From: Pyropia haitanensis
Lineage: Eukaryota > Rhodophyta > Bangiophyceae > Bangiales > Bangiaceae
NCBI GenBank assembly: GCA_008729055.1
Contig: SDUX01000006.1
Span: forward strand, 2,406,842-2,470,841
Reading direction: 5' to 3'
DNA length: 64,000 nt
This document shows, one piece after another, positions 1 through 11,026 of this stretch (position 1 is its first letter; each line of letters starts with the position of its first letter). Below the pieces are notes generated by a model. The model ran no database searches. It saw only the letters and a list, made by a program, of their open reading frames with translations, and was not told the DNA's origin. The position numbers and the translations under genes were made by a program.

Positions 1-90
1 AGTTACTGACAAGGCATGTGATTCTGCTCTTCCCTCTCTTTCGCTGTTGTACTTGTTCGTTTTGTTTCCTCCCCGAATCAATCTGAGTAG
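1..90 (+). other. 3' end of an intron of the gamma-COP gene
   Basis: A T/C-rich stretch ends in a TAG acceptor at 88-90. Coding similarity to gamma-COP begins immediately after it, so the window opens inside an intron. The upstream exon or exons, expected to encode roughly the first 90-100 residues, lie outside the window. The exact acceptor is inferred from where the conserved reading frame starts. Confidence 0.7.
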
Positions 91-2628
91 CCTTCCCTCC
101 GGCGCCTGGTGTACCTGGCCATCAAGGAGCTCGCGCACACCGCTGAGGAGGTGATCATTGTCACCAACTGTCTGACAAAAGACATCAACTCCAACGTCGA
201 CATGTACCGCGCCAACGCAACCCGTGTCCTGTGCAAGATCACCGACGCGCAGATGGTGCAGGCGATTGAGCGCTACCTGAAGCAGGAGATTGTGGACCGC
301 AACCCGGTGGTGGCGTCGGCGGCGCTGGTGTCTGGCCAGCAGCTGCTCGCCAATAACAAGGGCGATGTCGTTCGTCGGTGGGTGAATGAGATCACGCAGG
401 CGCTGGAGCACCAGTCCCCGATGGTCCAGTTCCACGCGCTGGCCCTGCTCTACCAAATCAAGCAGCACGACCGCCTGGCGGTGGCCAAACTTGTCACCGC
501 CATGACGCGCGGCGGTGGCTCGCGCTCGCCGTTGGCCACTGTTCTGCTTGTCCGTTATGCAGCGCGGATGATGTCGGAGGATACGTCGACGCCACCAGGT
601 GGCCGGCGACCGCTGTTTGACTTTCTCGAGGCGTGCCTGCGGCACCGCTCCGATATCGTCAAGTACGAAGCGGTGCGGGCGGTAGCGGCACTCCCTGACG
701 TGACCGCCAATGAGCTGATGCCCGCCGTAACGGTGCTGCGACTGATGCTGACGCAGCCTCAGGCTGCGATGCGCTACGCCGCGATGCGTACGCTGGCGTC
801 CATTGCGTTTACTGCCCCCATCGTGGTGGCGGCCTGCAACTCGGACATGGAAATCCTCATTGGCGACGGCAATCGGTCCATCGCTACTTTGGCGGTGACG
901 ACGCTGATGCGCACGGGCTCTGAGTCATCCTTGGAGGGCCTGCTCAAGCAGATTGGGGGCTTCCTGGCGGACCTGGCCGACGAGCTGAAGGTGCGTGTGG
1001 TGGAGGCTCTGCGCGAGGTTTGCCTGAAGTACCCGTCCAAGCACCATGCACTGCTCAACTTTCTTGGCAACGCCCTGCGCGAGGAGGGTGGCCTTGAGTT
1101 CAAGCGCTCTATTGTCAGCGCGTACCTGGACCTGATGGCCACCCTGCCGGGGGCGAAGGAGATGTGCCTCGGCCACTTGTGCGAGTTCATTGAGGACTGT
1201 GAGCACTCGCAGCTGTCGACGCAGATCCTTCACCTGTTGGGCCGGGAGGGTCCCCACACTTCTGCTCCGGAGAAGTACATCCGCTACATCTACAACCGCC
1301 TCATCCTTGAGCGACCACCCGTGCGGGCTGCGGCTGTGTCGGCTTTGGCCAGGTTTGCGGGCTCCTCGTCCACCCCTGCACTTCGGCGGTCTGTGGCGGT
1401 ACTGCTACAGCAGTCGCTGGCGGACTCGGACGACGAGGTGCGTGACCGGGCAGCGTACCTGTACAAGGCCCTCGGCCTGGACCAGTTCAAGATTGCTCGC
1501 CCGGGCGCGGGCGGGGTGATCAAATTGGTGTCGCCCAGCGCCAACGGCGCGTCGACGGACACGCAGAATACCGAGGACGTTGCGGCAATGACCGCCAAGG
1601 CCGAGGCCTTTACATCCCTGCCGTGCCCGGTGGCCAACTTGGAAGCCGAGCTGCTGCGCTACATCAGCACGGGCGACACGTCGACATCGTTCAGCGTGGA
1701 CGTGGTTCCCAAGCAGAATATTATGCTATCCGCGGAGCCGCCGAGTTCGTCCGGTCCGGGTGGGCCTGTCTCCACTGGGGTGCGGCCTGGAGCCGCCGCT
1801 GCTGGCGGACGGAGAGCAGAGCCCAAGCTCGTGGACCCGGCGGCGGCGGTCATGGCTGTTCCCCAACTGGCTAAGCTCGGCCGGCCGTTCAAGAGCTCCT
1901 CGTCTGTTGCTCTCACGGAGGAAGAGGTGGAGTACACTGTCAAGGTGATCAAGCACCTGTACCCCAGTCACGTGGTGCTACAGTTTGACATTGAGAACAC
2001 TTTGGAGGACAACCAGCTCGATAATGTAACGGTCGCGGTGGACACATCGGGCGCGTCTGGCCTGGCGGATGTGGTGCTCTTGCCGGCGGCGGTGGCCAGG
2101 CTTGGCTCGCCCGCGACTGCCTTTACAATCATCACGCGCACGGATGGGGAGCTGCCGCTGGGAGCCATGGCCTGCACCCTCCGCTACACTGTGCGTGATG
2201 TGGACGCGGCGACCGGGGAAGTGGATGATTCGGGGTATGAGGACGATTACCAGCTGGAGGACCTCGAGCTGACCATTGGCGACCTGATGGTGGCGCCCGC
2301 CGAGCCGCCAGCCAACTTCCGTGCCGCGTGGGAGGCCCTTGGCGGCGACAATGAGGTGGCCGAGGAGTTTTCGCTCTCCCATGACTCGGTGGCGACGGCA
2401 GTGGGGGAGATCATTGGCTACCTGTCCATGGCGCCGTGCGGTGGCAGCGGCGATACCAACCCCCGCGCGCGCTCGCACGTGCTGCTGATGGCGGGCATCT
2501 TTGCGCCCAAGCATGAGGTCTTGTTGCGGGCGCAGGTGGCGATGCAGGCGGACGGGGTGGCGCTGCACGTGGTTGTGCGCAGCCAAGACTACGAGGTTTC
2601 CCAAGTCATTGCCGGTTCAATTGCTTGA
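91..2628 (+). CDS. COPG: Coatomer subunit gamma (gamma-COP), 5'-partial
   Basis: Gamma-COP is a large subunit of the COPI vesicle coat, which moves cargo from Golgi to ER and within the Golgi. The frame opens at 91 with codons for PSLRRLVYLAIKEL, the conserved gamma-COP segment following the DP/NDP turn, and runs to TGA at 2626-2628. The GTG at 109 is an internal Val, not a start. About 510 residues of HEAT/armadillo-like adaptin repeats come first (IERYLKQEIVDRNPVVASAAL, split here by the reader's limit into IERYLKQEIVD and RNPVVASAAL). A Gly/Ser/Pro-rich hinge of about 80 residues follows. Then comes the appendage (ear) domain with HVVLQFDIENTLEDNQLDNV. The last residues match the platform subdomain. 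No internal intron or frame break is seen, in contrast to the neighbours. The identification is close to certain; only the 5' end is missing. Confidence 0.95.
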   Translation, partial: PSLRRLVYLAIKELAHTAEEVIIVTNCLTKDINSNVDMYRANATRVLCKITDAQMVQAIERYLKQEIVDRNPVVASAALVSGQQLLANNKGDVVRRWVNEITQALEHQSPMVQFHALALLYQIKQHDRLAVAKLVTAMTRGGGSRSPLATVLLVRYAARMMSEDTSTPPGGRRPLFDFLEACLRHRSDIVKYEAVRAVAALPDVTANELMPAVTVLRLMLTQPQAAMRYAAMRTLASIAFTAPIVVAACNSDMEILIGDGNRSIATLAVTTLMRTGSESSLEGLLKQIGGFLADLADELKVRVVEALREVCLKYPSKHHALLNFLGNALREEGGLEFKRSIVSAYLDLMATLPGAKEMCLGHLCEFIEDCEHSQLSTQILHLLGREGPHTSAPEKYIRYIYNRLILERPPVRAAAVSALARFAGSSSTPALRRSVAVLLQQSLADSDDEVRDRAAYLYKALGLDQFKIARPGAGGVIKLVSPSANGASTDTQNTEDVAAMTAKAEAFTSLPCPVANLEAELLRYISTGDTSTSFSVDVVPKQNIMLSAEPPSSSGPGGPVSTGVRPGAAAAGGRRAEPKLVDPAAAVMAVPQLAKLGRPFKSSSSVALTEEEVEYTVKVIKHLYPSHVVLQFDIENTLEDNQLDNVTVAVDTSGASGLADVVLLPAAVARLGSPATAFTIITRTDGELPLGAMACTLRYTVRDVDAATGEVDDSGYEDDYQLEDLELTIGDLMVAPAEPPANFRAAWEALGGDNEVAEEFSLSHDSVATAVGEIIGYLSMAPCGGSGDTNPRARSHVLLMAGIFAPKHEVLLRAQVAMQADGVALHVVVRSQDYEVSQVIAGSIA

Positions 2629-3231
2629 TGCGTGCAGTTGTCTCTGTGTGTACGTTCTCTCTCTTTTTTCTTTTTCTTTTTAAAGATGCGCCGTTCCCCT
2701 CTCCGTTGCCGTGCCTCCACACGCTGCCGTGGAACGGGGACTGGCCAGCGTACCAACGAGGCTGCGTCCGAGCGTGTGAGCGCCCGCCGCAGCCACCCCG
2801 TCCAGGTTGCTGAGCCTGTGGCGCGCCCCCGATCCTTTCCCCGCTGAGAGGAGAGGCGGTGGGTGGCGCCGCTCCAGCGGTTCCGATGCAAAGAGGAACC
2901 GCTGCGCCCTTTAAAAGTGACGCATCCACAGGCGCCGCCGTCGCCCACACCCCACCCCCGTGCGGCACCTCACCAGCTGCCCACGTGAGCCATCTGACCA
3001 CCACGGCATCCCACGCTCCCCACCACAACGGCCAACGGGGGGTGCAGCCACGCACAGCGTAGCTGCCGCGGACTTCGCCCCCCCTTCCTACCCCCGGCCG
3101 CCACTACCCCGCGACGCCCCCCGAAGCCACCCGCCAGCACACTCCCAGCCTATGGCGGCCGCCCGCTGCCCCCACCCAACCCACTCCAAAGGACTCCTGC
3201 CCCCGCCCGCCGCCACCGCCGCGGCGGCCGG
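2629..3231. other. Convergent intergenic / 3' flanks
   Basis: About 600 bp lie between the stop of gamma-COP (+) and the stop of the PDXDC1-like gene (-). A T-rich run (CTCTCTTTTTTC, about 2660-2680) directly follows the gamma-COP stop and is likely 3' UTR. The rest is C-rich and holds only short frames without recognisable content. Confidence 0.6.
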
Positions 3232-6200
3232 TCAGTGGGCCATCGAAGAGCGGCGGCGGCCCCCCCCTCGGTGACGGACGCCCCCCCGTCCCACCCCCCG
3301 CCGCACCTGCACCCGCCCCTCATAGTCGGCCGTCGAGCCGCTACCGCCGCCCGACGACGCCGAGGCCGACCGCGGGCGCGCAGACGAGCGGCGGACACGG
3401 CCACGGCCACGCCCGCCGCCGCCCCCACCGCCACCGCCGCCGGCACTGCCGCCATGCGCACGCGACTCGCGACGCCCCCCGCCCTCACCAGCACCACTCC
3501 TACCGCCAGCGGCGTGACGGCGGCGACTGTCGTCCTTGTCACCGCCGCCGTCCCCGCCCCGCGCGGCGGCGCGTCGCGGCCCGCGGCGGTCGCCACCACC
3601 GTCCCCGTCCACCGCCGCCGGCGCTGCCGGCGCCTTGGCCGCGCGGAGCCACGACAGCACGCCGTTACGAATGGCGGGCGGAGGGTCGCGCGGGCGCGGG
3701 CGCGAGCGACGGCCACCGCCGCCACCGCCGCCGCGGACGCCGCGGTCGAGGCTGCCCTCCCCGTCGCTCCACGACGCCGACGCCGACGACGACGTCGACG
3801 ACCACGAGCCGTCAGATGCGCCAGCCGCGGCGGCGCCGAGCCGCCGGCGGCCACCGCCGCCCCCGCCACCCCGCGCGGCTGATGACCACACCGACGACGT
3901 GGCGCTCGACGGGGCATCATGGCGGCGGTGGCGGCCGCCGGCGCCGGCGCCACCACGGCCGTGACGGACCGGCGACGCCGGCCGCGAGCCGTCGTCACTC
4001 CCCGCCCCCGACGCCGTCGCCGACCCGGTGGCGGTCGACGCAGAGACAGACCGAGACGCCGCGCTGACCGATCGCGACCGAGACTGCCGGTGCCGCCGCG
4101 ACGCCGGCCAGCGGGCCCCGCCGCGGCCGCCGTCCCTCCCAGCCGGGCTGTACGAGCGGGAGCGGGAGTGGGAGCGGGACAAGGAGCGGGAGCGGGAGCG
4201 GGAGTGGGACCGCGAGCGGGACCGCGACGCGGTCACCGACTCGGACCACGATGCCGACCCAGAGGCCACCAACCGCCGGCCGCCCGCCGCGGAGCCCCCG
4301 CCCGACGCGGAGCCACCGCCCGACGTCGACGCCGATGCCGACGACGCCAGTGACGAGCCACCGTCAGACCAGTTGTCCACCCGCCCTGTTGCGCTTTGCC
4401 GTGCGGGCGGGTGCCGCCGCGTCCCGCCGCCACGGCCACGGCGGTGGCGATGCTCAGCCGCCGGCGTCGCGGCCTCGCCGCCGCCGCCGCCGCCGCCAGC
4501 CCGCCCACGCACCCAGTCGAGGCCGGCGGCAAGGCTCTTGCCGACGCCACCGCCGCCGCCACCGCCGTCCGCCAGCCCGTCGCCATCCGAGCCACCCGAC
4601 GACAACGACGACGCCGACGCCGACCGCGACGACTCCGAGGCTAAAGCGGCACTCGAGCCATCGCGGCCGCGGGCGGCCCGCCTCTCCCGGCGGTGCCTGC
4701 CCTCCCCCCGGCGGAGGCCCGTCGCGGCGGCCAGCACACGTGGCTGTTGCCGCCCCGCACTGACGCCGCTGGCGCCTTCCGAGGCGTCGGTCGACGAGCC
4801 GCCGCTGCCCCGGCTGTCGGCCGAGACGCTCCCGCGTCGACCGCCACGGCCACCGACATGCGCGAGGGCAGCCGCGGCCGCCGGCATGCGCGATGGCCGC
4901 CGCCCTCGGGGGGCCGTCGCCGCCACGGCCACGTCGGCCCGCCGCCGCCGTCCCGGCCGCGCCGACACGCCATCGTCCACCGGAGGGGCGTCCGACACCG
5001 CCGCCGCCGCCCGCTGGCGGCCACCCGCAGAGCGGCGGGGTGGCCGCGTCGCCACCGCCGCCGCCGTGTCTGCCCGTGAGGGGCTGGCGGCGGGTGGGCT
5101 CCGCCGGGGGGCGGCCGCCGCCGGCTCGCGGTCGTGGCGGTCGGTGGCGGGCGCGTCGGTGGGTGCGCGGCGGTGACGGCTGCGGCGGTCGACCGCCGCC
5201 GTCGGCGACAAGGCGCCGCCGCCGACGCCTTTCGTAATAGATGACGCGGCGCTGGTCCGGGATGCCGCCCGGGCGGGCGCGGCCGCAGGCGCCGCCGTCG
5301 ACGCTCGCGGCGGGGCGGTGCGGCGGGGTGCACGGGGTACCGCCGTGGCCGCCTGAGGGGGACCCCGGCTCGCTGCCGAGAGTGCAGTCACCGCCCCCGC
5401 CTGTGGTAGTTGGGCGTGGCGCTGGTTCCGTGCGAGAGGTGGTGCTGGCCGCCGCGCCACCGACGAGGGCGCCGCTTGGATCGGCGCCCGCGGCACCGTG
5501 GCAGGCAGGGCGCTCGGCTGCGGCTCGACGCCGTCCGAGCTGTCCGTCTCGGTCGCCAAGCCGCCCTCCTCGTCATAGGGGTCCTCATCCTCCTCTTCGG
5601 GCGCCTCGGGCGCCACGTACGGCGCAAGGTAGTCGGCCGTATCGCTGGCCGAGTCGGGCTCCCCATCGTCGCCGCGGCCATCGTCGGCTGTCGTGACCGA
5701 GCCGTCGTCGCTGCCGCCGTCGGCGTCGCCGTCCGACTCGCCACCGTCCGCGGTGTCACCGTCTGCCGCCGCGCCCCCGTCGACAGCAACGACTGCCGGC
5801 CGCCGCCGGGAACGCCCAAATGTAAACAGGGCCCGGAACACGCCCCCCGTGGTGGGGGTGGGCGGCAGGGCCACCCCTTCAGCGCCGTCTGTGTCGTGCT
5901 CACCCTGCTTGCCAGCCTCGACAGCTGCTTCGGCCGCAGCGCGAGCCGTGGCCGCGGCGGCCACGTCCGCACGCCACCGCCGCACCACCTTGGTCACCGC
6001 GTTGACGGCCACGGCCGCAGCAAATTCTGCGGTCCGCACCGCACCGACGGGCTTTTGGTCGCCGGCCGTCTCCATCGAAAGAAACGTGGTCACACCGGGG
6101 AGGTCCGTGTGGAGGAAACAGTCAAACGGTACCTCCTCCAGTAGGTGCGCCTCGAGCTCCTCACCGTCGGCCAGGTCGTCGTCGTCCTCATCGTCGCTGC

Positions 6201-9118
6201 TGTCCACGCCGTCAACCGCCGGCACACCGTCCGCGGGCGGCCGAGGCGACGACGCGACGCCGAGACCGCTCCCGCCCACCGCGGCGACCGGCCGCGACGC
6301 CGCTGGCGACCATGCAGCCGCCGGCGCCCCGCCCCTTGCTTGCCGCCGGTACTCCCGACGGCGCACGCTCAACACGGCCAGGCCCAACTCGGACGTCATG
6401 GCCGCGTTGAGCGTTTCTACCGTTCGCCGGTCCCCCGGCCGGCCAGCCCAGCCATCCGCCATCTCGGCCGGCACCACCCGAAACGCGCCGAGCGACAGCA
6501 CCGTCACGGCCGCACCCGGGTCCGCCGCGCCCAGCAGGCAAATGTCTGGGCAGCTGCCCGTGGCGGCCGCAAACGGCGCCGCCCCCACCGACGCGGCCTC
6601 GTACTTTAGCGCCGCCGACGCGAGGCACGCGCCAACACGCCCAGGCGTGGCCGCCGACGGCACGTACAAGCGGCCGCGCGTGAGTAGGCGGACTGGCGCA
6701 AACACAATGTACGCCTGGCCGCCCTTGTCCACCCGCTCCAAGTGGAGGGTAGAGAGGGCGTCCGCGTCGGCCGCCGCCGCGAGGAGCGTGCTGCTGCCCG
6801 TGGCGGGCGCCAACGAGCTGCCTGGCAGGGGATCTCCAGGCGGGCGGGCGGCCGTTCCGACGGCCGCGTTGAGCTCGGCCAGCAGCGCCGTGTTGATACG
6901 GCTGACGTGCTCCCTCGCCTTGTACCGCCGCATCATGCGGTCGACGCGGGACAGCTCGTACGAGATGAGCACGTTGCCGCCCGCGCCCACCGACCGAGCC
7001 GACAGGTTGGAGCGGCCACCCAAGATGGCCAGCAGCTGAGCGGCGCGCGCACCAGCATCATGGACCAATCCACGCACCTGCGCTACCCCCAGCCTGGTGA
7101 GCATCAGCCACAGGGCCAACGTGGGGGCGAGGCGGGCCACTGCGTCTGCATCCGCTTCGGCGTCGACGAGGGCCACGGCAGAGGCGGCCGAGCCCGCGAC
7201 TGCGTCAGCCATTCCCGCACCTGGGGCCTCCCCAAAAACCGCCGCGTCGGCGTTCCCCCCCCCTCGTGCGCCAGCCCCGTCGCGTGCACCGACGCCACAG
7301 CAGCGGCAGCAACGCCCAGCCATGCCGCCGGCTGCAGCGCAAACGAGGACGCGGCCGCGCGCACGGCGACCGCATCCACGGGCGGTTCGGGCTGCATCAG
7401 CAGCGCCAGCGCCGGCCCCTCCACGTGCAGCCGCGACCGGTGGTGAGCGGCCACGTCGGCAAGCCCCGCCACCGCGGCGGTGAGCGTCGAGTCGGTCGGC
7501 GCACGAAGGACAATGAGCACCGGCGAGAGGCCGGCGGCGACCACGTCGCGCGCCAGCACCCCGTCGACGGCCGAGCGGAGGAGGTCCGCCTCACGCACGT
7601 CCACGGGCGTGACGACGGCCATGCCGAGGCACGCAGACGTCCAGCCGGCGAGCGCCGCGTCCTCGGCGCCATCCTCAATCGAGTGCGCCTCGCGGACGAG
7701 GACCACTACGGGGGCGCCCGCCATCATGGCCGCCGCGGGGGCGGTCTTGACCGTCCCGTACCGCGCGGCAAGCGCCTCCCGAGCGACCGCCACTCGACAG
7801 TCTGCCATCGTGGACCAGATGCGCACGGCGGGGCGGGGGAGAAACGGCGGCGCATGCCGCAACGCCCCGCCGCCGCCGCCACCGCCGCCGCTGCGGCCGT
7901 GCCCGCCGGCCACCGCCGCGTCCGCCGCGGGGGTGGTGACCACATCCGTCACCACCGCGCTGGCGGCGTGGCCGTGGCCACTGCCCTGATCGCTGTCCGC
8001 GTCCAAGTCGTCCATGCCCACCGATGCGACTGTCGCGCCGGGGGGAACGCCTCCCCACGCACCGGGAGCCTCCGTCGCCGCCTCCCCCCCTGCTGGCCGC
8101 GACTGTGGAGCGGGCGTCGTCGTGGTAGCCGCCGCCGTGCGGTCGTTCACGCGCTGACCGGCCGCGTCGCCGTCGAGCAGCTGCGCCACCGCGTCAGCCG
8201 CGGCGCCCGCAAACGCCGCCCGCGCTGCCGCGCACGCGGCGGGCGACAGCGACGCGGTGGCCCACACGGCGAGGCCGTACGCGAGGCGCACCTCCCGGTT
8301 CAGGCGGCTCCATTGGCGGCCCCGCTGCTTGGCGCGGCTGTCCTCCGCCGCCGCCTCGGCCGCGGCTACCGCGTCGCCGCCGCCGCCACCGCCGCCGCCG
8401 TCGCGGTCCAGCGGCGGCGGGGCCACACAACCGGCGTCACAACCAACGGCGGCTGCTGCTACCGCCGCCGCCGCCGCCGCCGCGGCGCGGCCCGCCCCAC
8501 CCGCGGCGGCGGCGAGGCCCCCGTCCGCCGCCGCGCCGCCCGGCACGGTCGACAGCACCTCCTCCAGCGCCACCAACGTCGACGCCAGAGGCGTGTCGTC
8601 AGCGCTAATGCGGGCGGCCGCCGCCGCCGCGGCCGTGCCGGCGGCCACGTCGGCCGCCGCTGCCGCCGCCGCCGCCGCGTGCGCGTCAGCCACCGACGGC
8701 ACCACCCCCCCCCCGCAGCCGTCGTCTGCTCCTCGCCACCGCGGCGGCGGCGGCGGCGGCGCTCCCCACCCCGCCGTCCCGGCTCTCCCCCGCCGCCCGC
8801 CTGGGTGGCGGCGGCCCGCAGCCGGTTCCGCCGCACCTCCCTGCAGAGGAGGTCAAACAGCTTGGCCGCGGCGGCGGCCTCGCGACGACGGCTGCCGCCC
8901 GGGCGCGCCCCGTGGCCATCGCCACCACCGCCACCGCCACTGCCGCCGCCGTCGCCGCCGCCGTCAGACGCCGAGGAGCTCCAGCCGCTGAGGTCGGCAT
9001 CGTCTTGCGCCACCGCCGCCTCCTCTTCTCGGTTCCCTTCCCCATCCGACTCCTCGTAATAGGGGGGGGCGGGGACGTGTCCGGGGGGATGAGCGTCACC
9101 ACCCACGGGGGGCGACAT
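3232..9118 (-). CDS. PDXDC1-like group II PLP-decarboxylase-fold protein with long RS-rich tail
   Basis: Three consecutive minus-strand frames together give a protein of about 1,960 aa. The start at 9118 (MSPPVGGDAH) is followed by an acidic Ser/Gly-rich leader. The central frame has a segment like human PDXDC1: RLHVEGPALALLMQPEPPVD, then QPAAWLGVAAAAVASVH. The third frame continues the homology with LAPTLALWLMLTRLG, YIVFAPVRLLTRGRL and a final GGVFRALFTFGRS. In active decarboxylases the PLP-binding Lys lies in an HK pair at the position where this protein has AA (PDXDC1 itself has GP). The protein is therefore probably catalytically dead. After the core, about 800 residues are low complexity, including an SR/SH dipeptide run. 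The frame changes fall in G runs at 8705-8714 and 7255-7263 (plus coordinates). PDXDC1 is about 790 aa, so the tail is an extension. Function is unknown. Confidence 0.75.
4155..4230 (-). repeat. Hexanucleotide-based repeat coding Ser-Arg dipeptides
   Basis: The plus strand reads GAGCGGGAGCGGGAGTGG in near-tandem hexamers. On the minus strand it encodes an SR/SH run in the tail of the PDXDC1-like gene. It could be a true RS domain or a neutral minisatellite that happens to be open in this frame. Confidence 0.6.
7255..7263 (-). other. Frame break in a 9-nt G run of the PDXDC1-like gene
   Basis: Homology to PDXDC1 leaves the frame coding HATGLAHEGG and resumes in the frame coding NADAAVFGEAPG exactly across nine G (C on the plus strand). 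Ten or seven G would restore a single frame. No GT-AG intron is needed. Confidence 0.7.
8705..8714 (-). other. Frame break in a 10-nt G run of the PDXDC1-like gene
   Basis: The leader frame (EEQTTAAGGG) and the next frame (VPSVADAHAAAA) meet in a run of ten G. A one- or two-base length change would join them. Confidence 0.6.
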
Positions 9119-9928
9119 GGCGCCACCCGTTGGGTCCGTGGCGGCGGCAAGCCTGGGGGTGGTCCCGTGGGGGGAACAAGGAACGGGGAAGAGGTAAGGG
9201 AGGAAAGGATATAGGGATGGGGGGCGGGGAGGTGCGAAGCGGAGGGGACCCTTCCGAAGGCGGGCTCCGTGGCAACTACGCCGGCCACACACCCGCTGGG
9301 TACGAGCGCAACAAAGGTGAGGTAAAAGGTGGCGCGGGGTGAGAGGGGAAGAAGGGCGTCACCCCCACAGACGACGGCCACCGCTAGCAGCAGCAGCAAA
9401 CCGCCGCGGCGCCGTCAGCCGGCGGCTGCGCGTCCCACAGCGGCCGGCGGTCAGCGTCGGTGGCGGGGCGGCCACCCCTCCCAGGTGGGCGCAGACCCTA
9501 CCACCCCCGCCCTTCTCCCCCCTATCGGCAATACCCCCCCCCGCCGCAGCCGCCACCGTCCCCGCGGCCGTCACCGCTGCCACCGCCGCCGCCGCCACCA
9601 CTGTCATCCGCGACGCGTTAGCCCCCGGCCGCCCGCCCCGGGGGGCTCGATACCCTCCTGGCGCGGGATGGCCATGATTTTTTCGCCCCCCCTCGCTCCC
9701 GCTAGCCGCCAGCCAGCCCTCACCGGCTGGCCCGTCTGACGACGGCCACAGCAACGAGCGCTGCGTGTCAGGCGCCGCGACGGAAACAGGAGGGGTGGGG
9801 GAGAAGGAGGGAGAGAGACAGAGAGGCGGCGGGCGGAAGCGGGCCGCCCTCGGGGGACCCGCGCCGTCACCGGCGGCCGCCGCGCCTGTCAGCGAGAGGC
9901 GGCGACGGCCGCCGCTGCGGGCAGCGGA
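9119..9928. other. 5' flank of the PDXDC1-like gene, no gene seen
   Basis: About 800 bp upstream of the PDXDC1-like start. It is G-rich near the gene and then CG-rich. Only short or low-complexity frames are present on both strands, and I see no TATA-like element. Confidence 0.5.
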
Positions 9929-10020
9929 CGACGCCGTCGGTCGTGCCGCCGCCCAAACGCCACAAGGGAGCGGGCGACGCCGTCGGTCGTGCCGCCGCCG
10001 AAACGCCACGAGGGGGGTGG
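9929..10020 (+). repeat. 46-bp direct duplication
   Basis: CGACGCCGTCGGTCGTGCCG begins at 9929 and again at 9975. The two 46-bp copies differ at only a few positions (for example CCCAAACGCC versus CCGAAACGCC). The array is followed by a G run and then an AT-rich patch (10110-10200). Confidence 0.85.
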
Positions 10021-10353
10021 AGGGGGGGGGGGGGGGTTGGGAGCCGCAGCAGTTGCGGAAAGCTGCGGGAGGGGAGACGGAAGACACGCCGCGAGTGTCG
10101 GGCGGAAGGGAATATAATATACTTGAATTGAATCGCTGACCCCGACAGTCGCAGCACTGTAGAATTATACTGAACCTACAGTCAGCATTACAATTTTCCA
10201 GCTCAAGTCTTCCACCGCCGGGCCGGACGTGAAAGCTCAGTCGCTGGCCGGGCGCGCTGGTATCGGTGACGTCCCGCCTCCCGAGACCGCCCGCATCTCC
10301 CACCGCGTTCCCTGTCCCCTCGGCGGTCCAGGTGCCACCACAGGCCCAGCGCA

Positions 10354-11026
10354 GTGCCCACAAACGCACCTACAAACGCAGGATCCATGACAAGCTTGTT
10401 TTTAGCCGGGCCGGCGGCGGCGGTGGGTCGGAGCCGTGCCGGCGGTGGGTCGCAGCCGTGCCGGCGGTGGGTGGGAGCCGGGCCGGCGGCGGCGGTGGGT
10501 CGGAGCCGTGCCGACGGTGGGTGGGCGCAGTGTCGGCGGTGGGTGGGAGCCAGGCCAGGAGGAAGGCTGTCACAATCGCCGCCACCGCCGCCGCCGCCGC
10601 AGCCGCCGTTGCTGCCGCCCGGCTGGGCGGCGGCGTCTGCGCGGTGCCTCCCACCCCCCGCCCCTCCCTGCCGCCCGAGTGCAGCGCGTGGCGGCGGCGG
10701 CGGTGGCGGGGGCGGGAGCTCTGTCGGCGGTGGAGGCGGGGCGGGGCGGCTCCCCACCGCCGCGGACGCCCCCGTCGATGACCTGGCCGCGGCGCTGGGT
10801 GTGACGGCCGCCGCCCTGCGCGCCGTGCGGCCGCGCGCGGCCGCGCCGGCGGCGAGCGGTGGCGGGGCGGCTGGCGGCAGCGTCAGAGGCGGCGGCGGCG
10901 GCGTCAGAGGCGACGGCGGCGGCGGCGGCGGCGGCGGCGGCGTGCCGTGCCCCGTGTGTGGGGTGGCCATGCCCCTCGGATGTGCAGGCGCATCTGGCGT
11001 CGACGTGCCTCTTCGAGTTCTTGTGA
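10354..11026 (+). CDS. Doubtful gene ending in a UBZ/C2HC-like zinc finger
   Basis: The frame from 10354 begins with a repeat-derived Gly/Arg/Trp-rich segment, then a Pro/Ala/Gly-rich linker. It reaches CPVCGVAMP near 10943-10974. After a one-frame shift at about 10971-10978 the sequence reads DVQAHLASTCLFEFL and stops at 11024-11026. Joined, this gives C-x2-C, about 10-11 residues, then H-x4-C, the spacing of UBZ-type ubiquitin-binding fingers such as that of FAN1. No enzymatic domain is visible. The bridging frame shift and the low-complexity body make this uncertain; chance is a real alternative. Confidence 0.25.
10406..10556 (+). repeat. Degenerate tandem repeat, 21-30 bp units
   Basis: Units built on GTCGGAGCCGTGCCGGCGGT recur about five times with small length changes. 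They encode Gly/Arg/Trp-rich peptides in every frame. The array sits at the 5' end of the doubtful zinc-finger frame. Confidence 0.75.

Noticed and set aside
109..111. GTG at 109 as start of the gamma-COP gene
   Set aside because: Conserved gamma-COP residues continue in frame upstream to the acceptor at 90. The codon is an internal valine.
7104..7323. A small intron explaining the frame change in the PDXDC1-like gene
   Set aside because: Homology continues on both sides right up to the G run, leaving no room for an intron. A one-base length change suffices.
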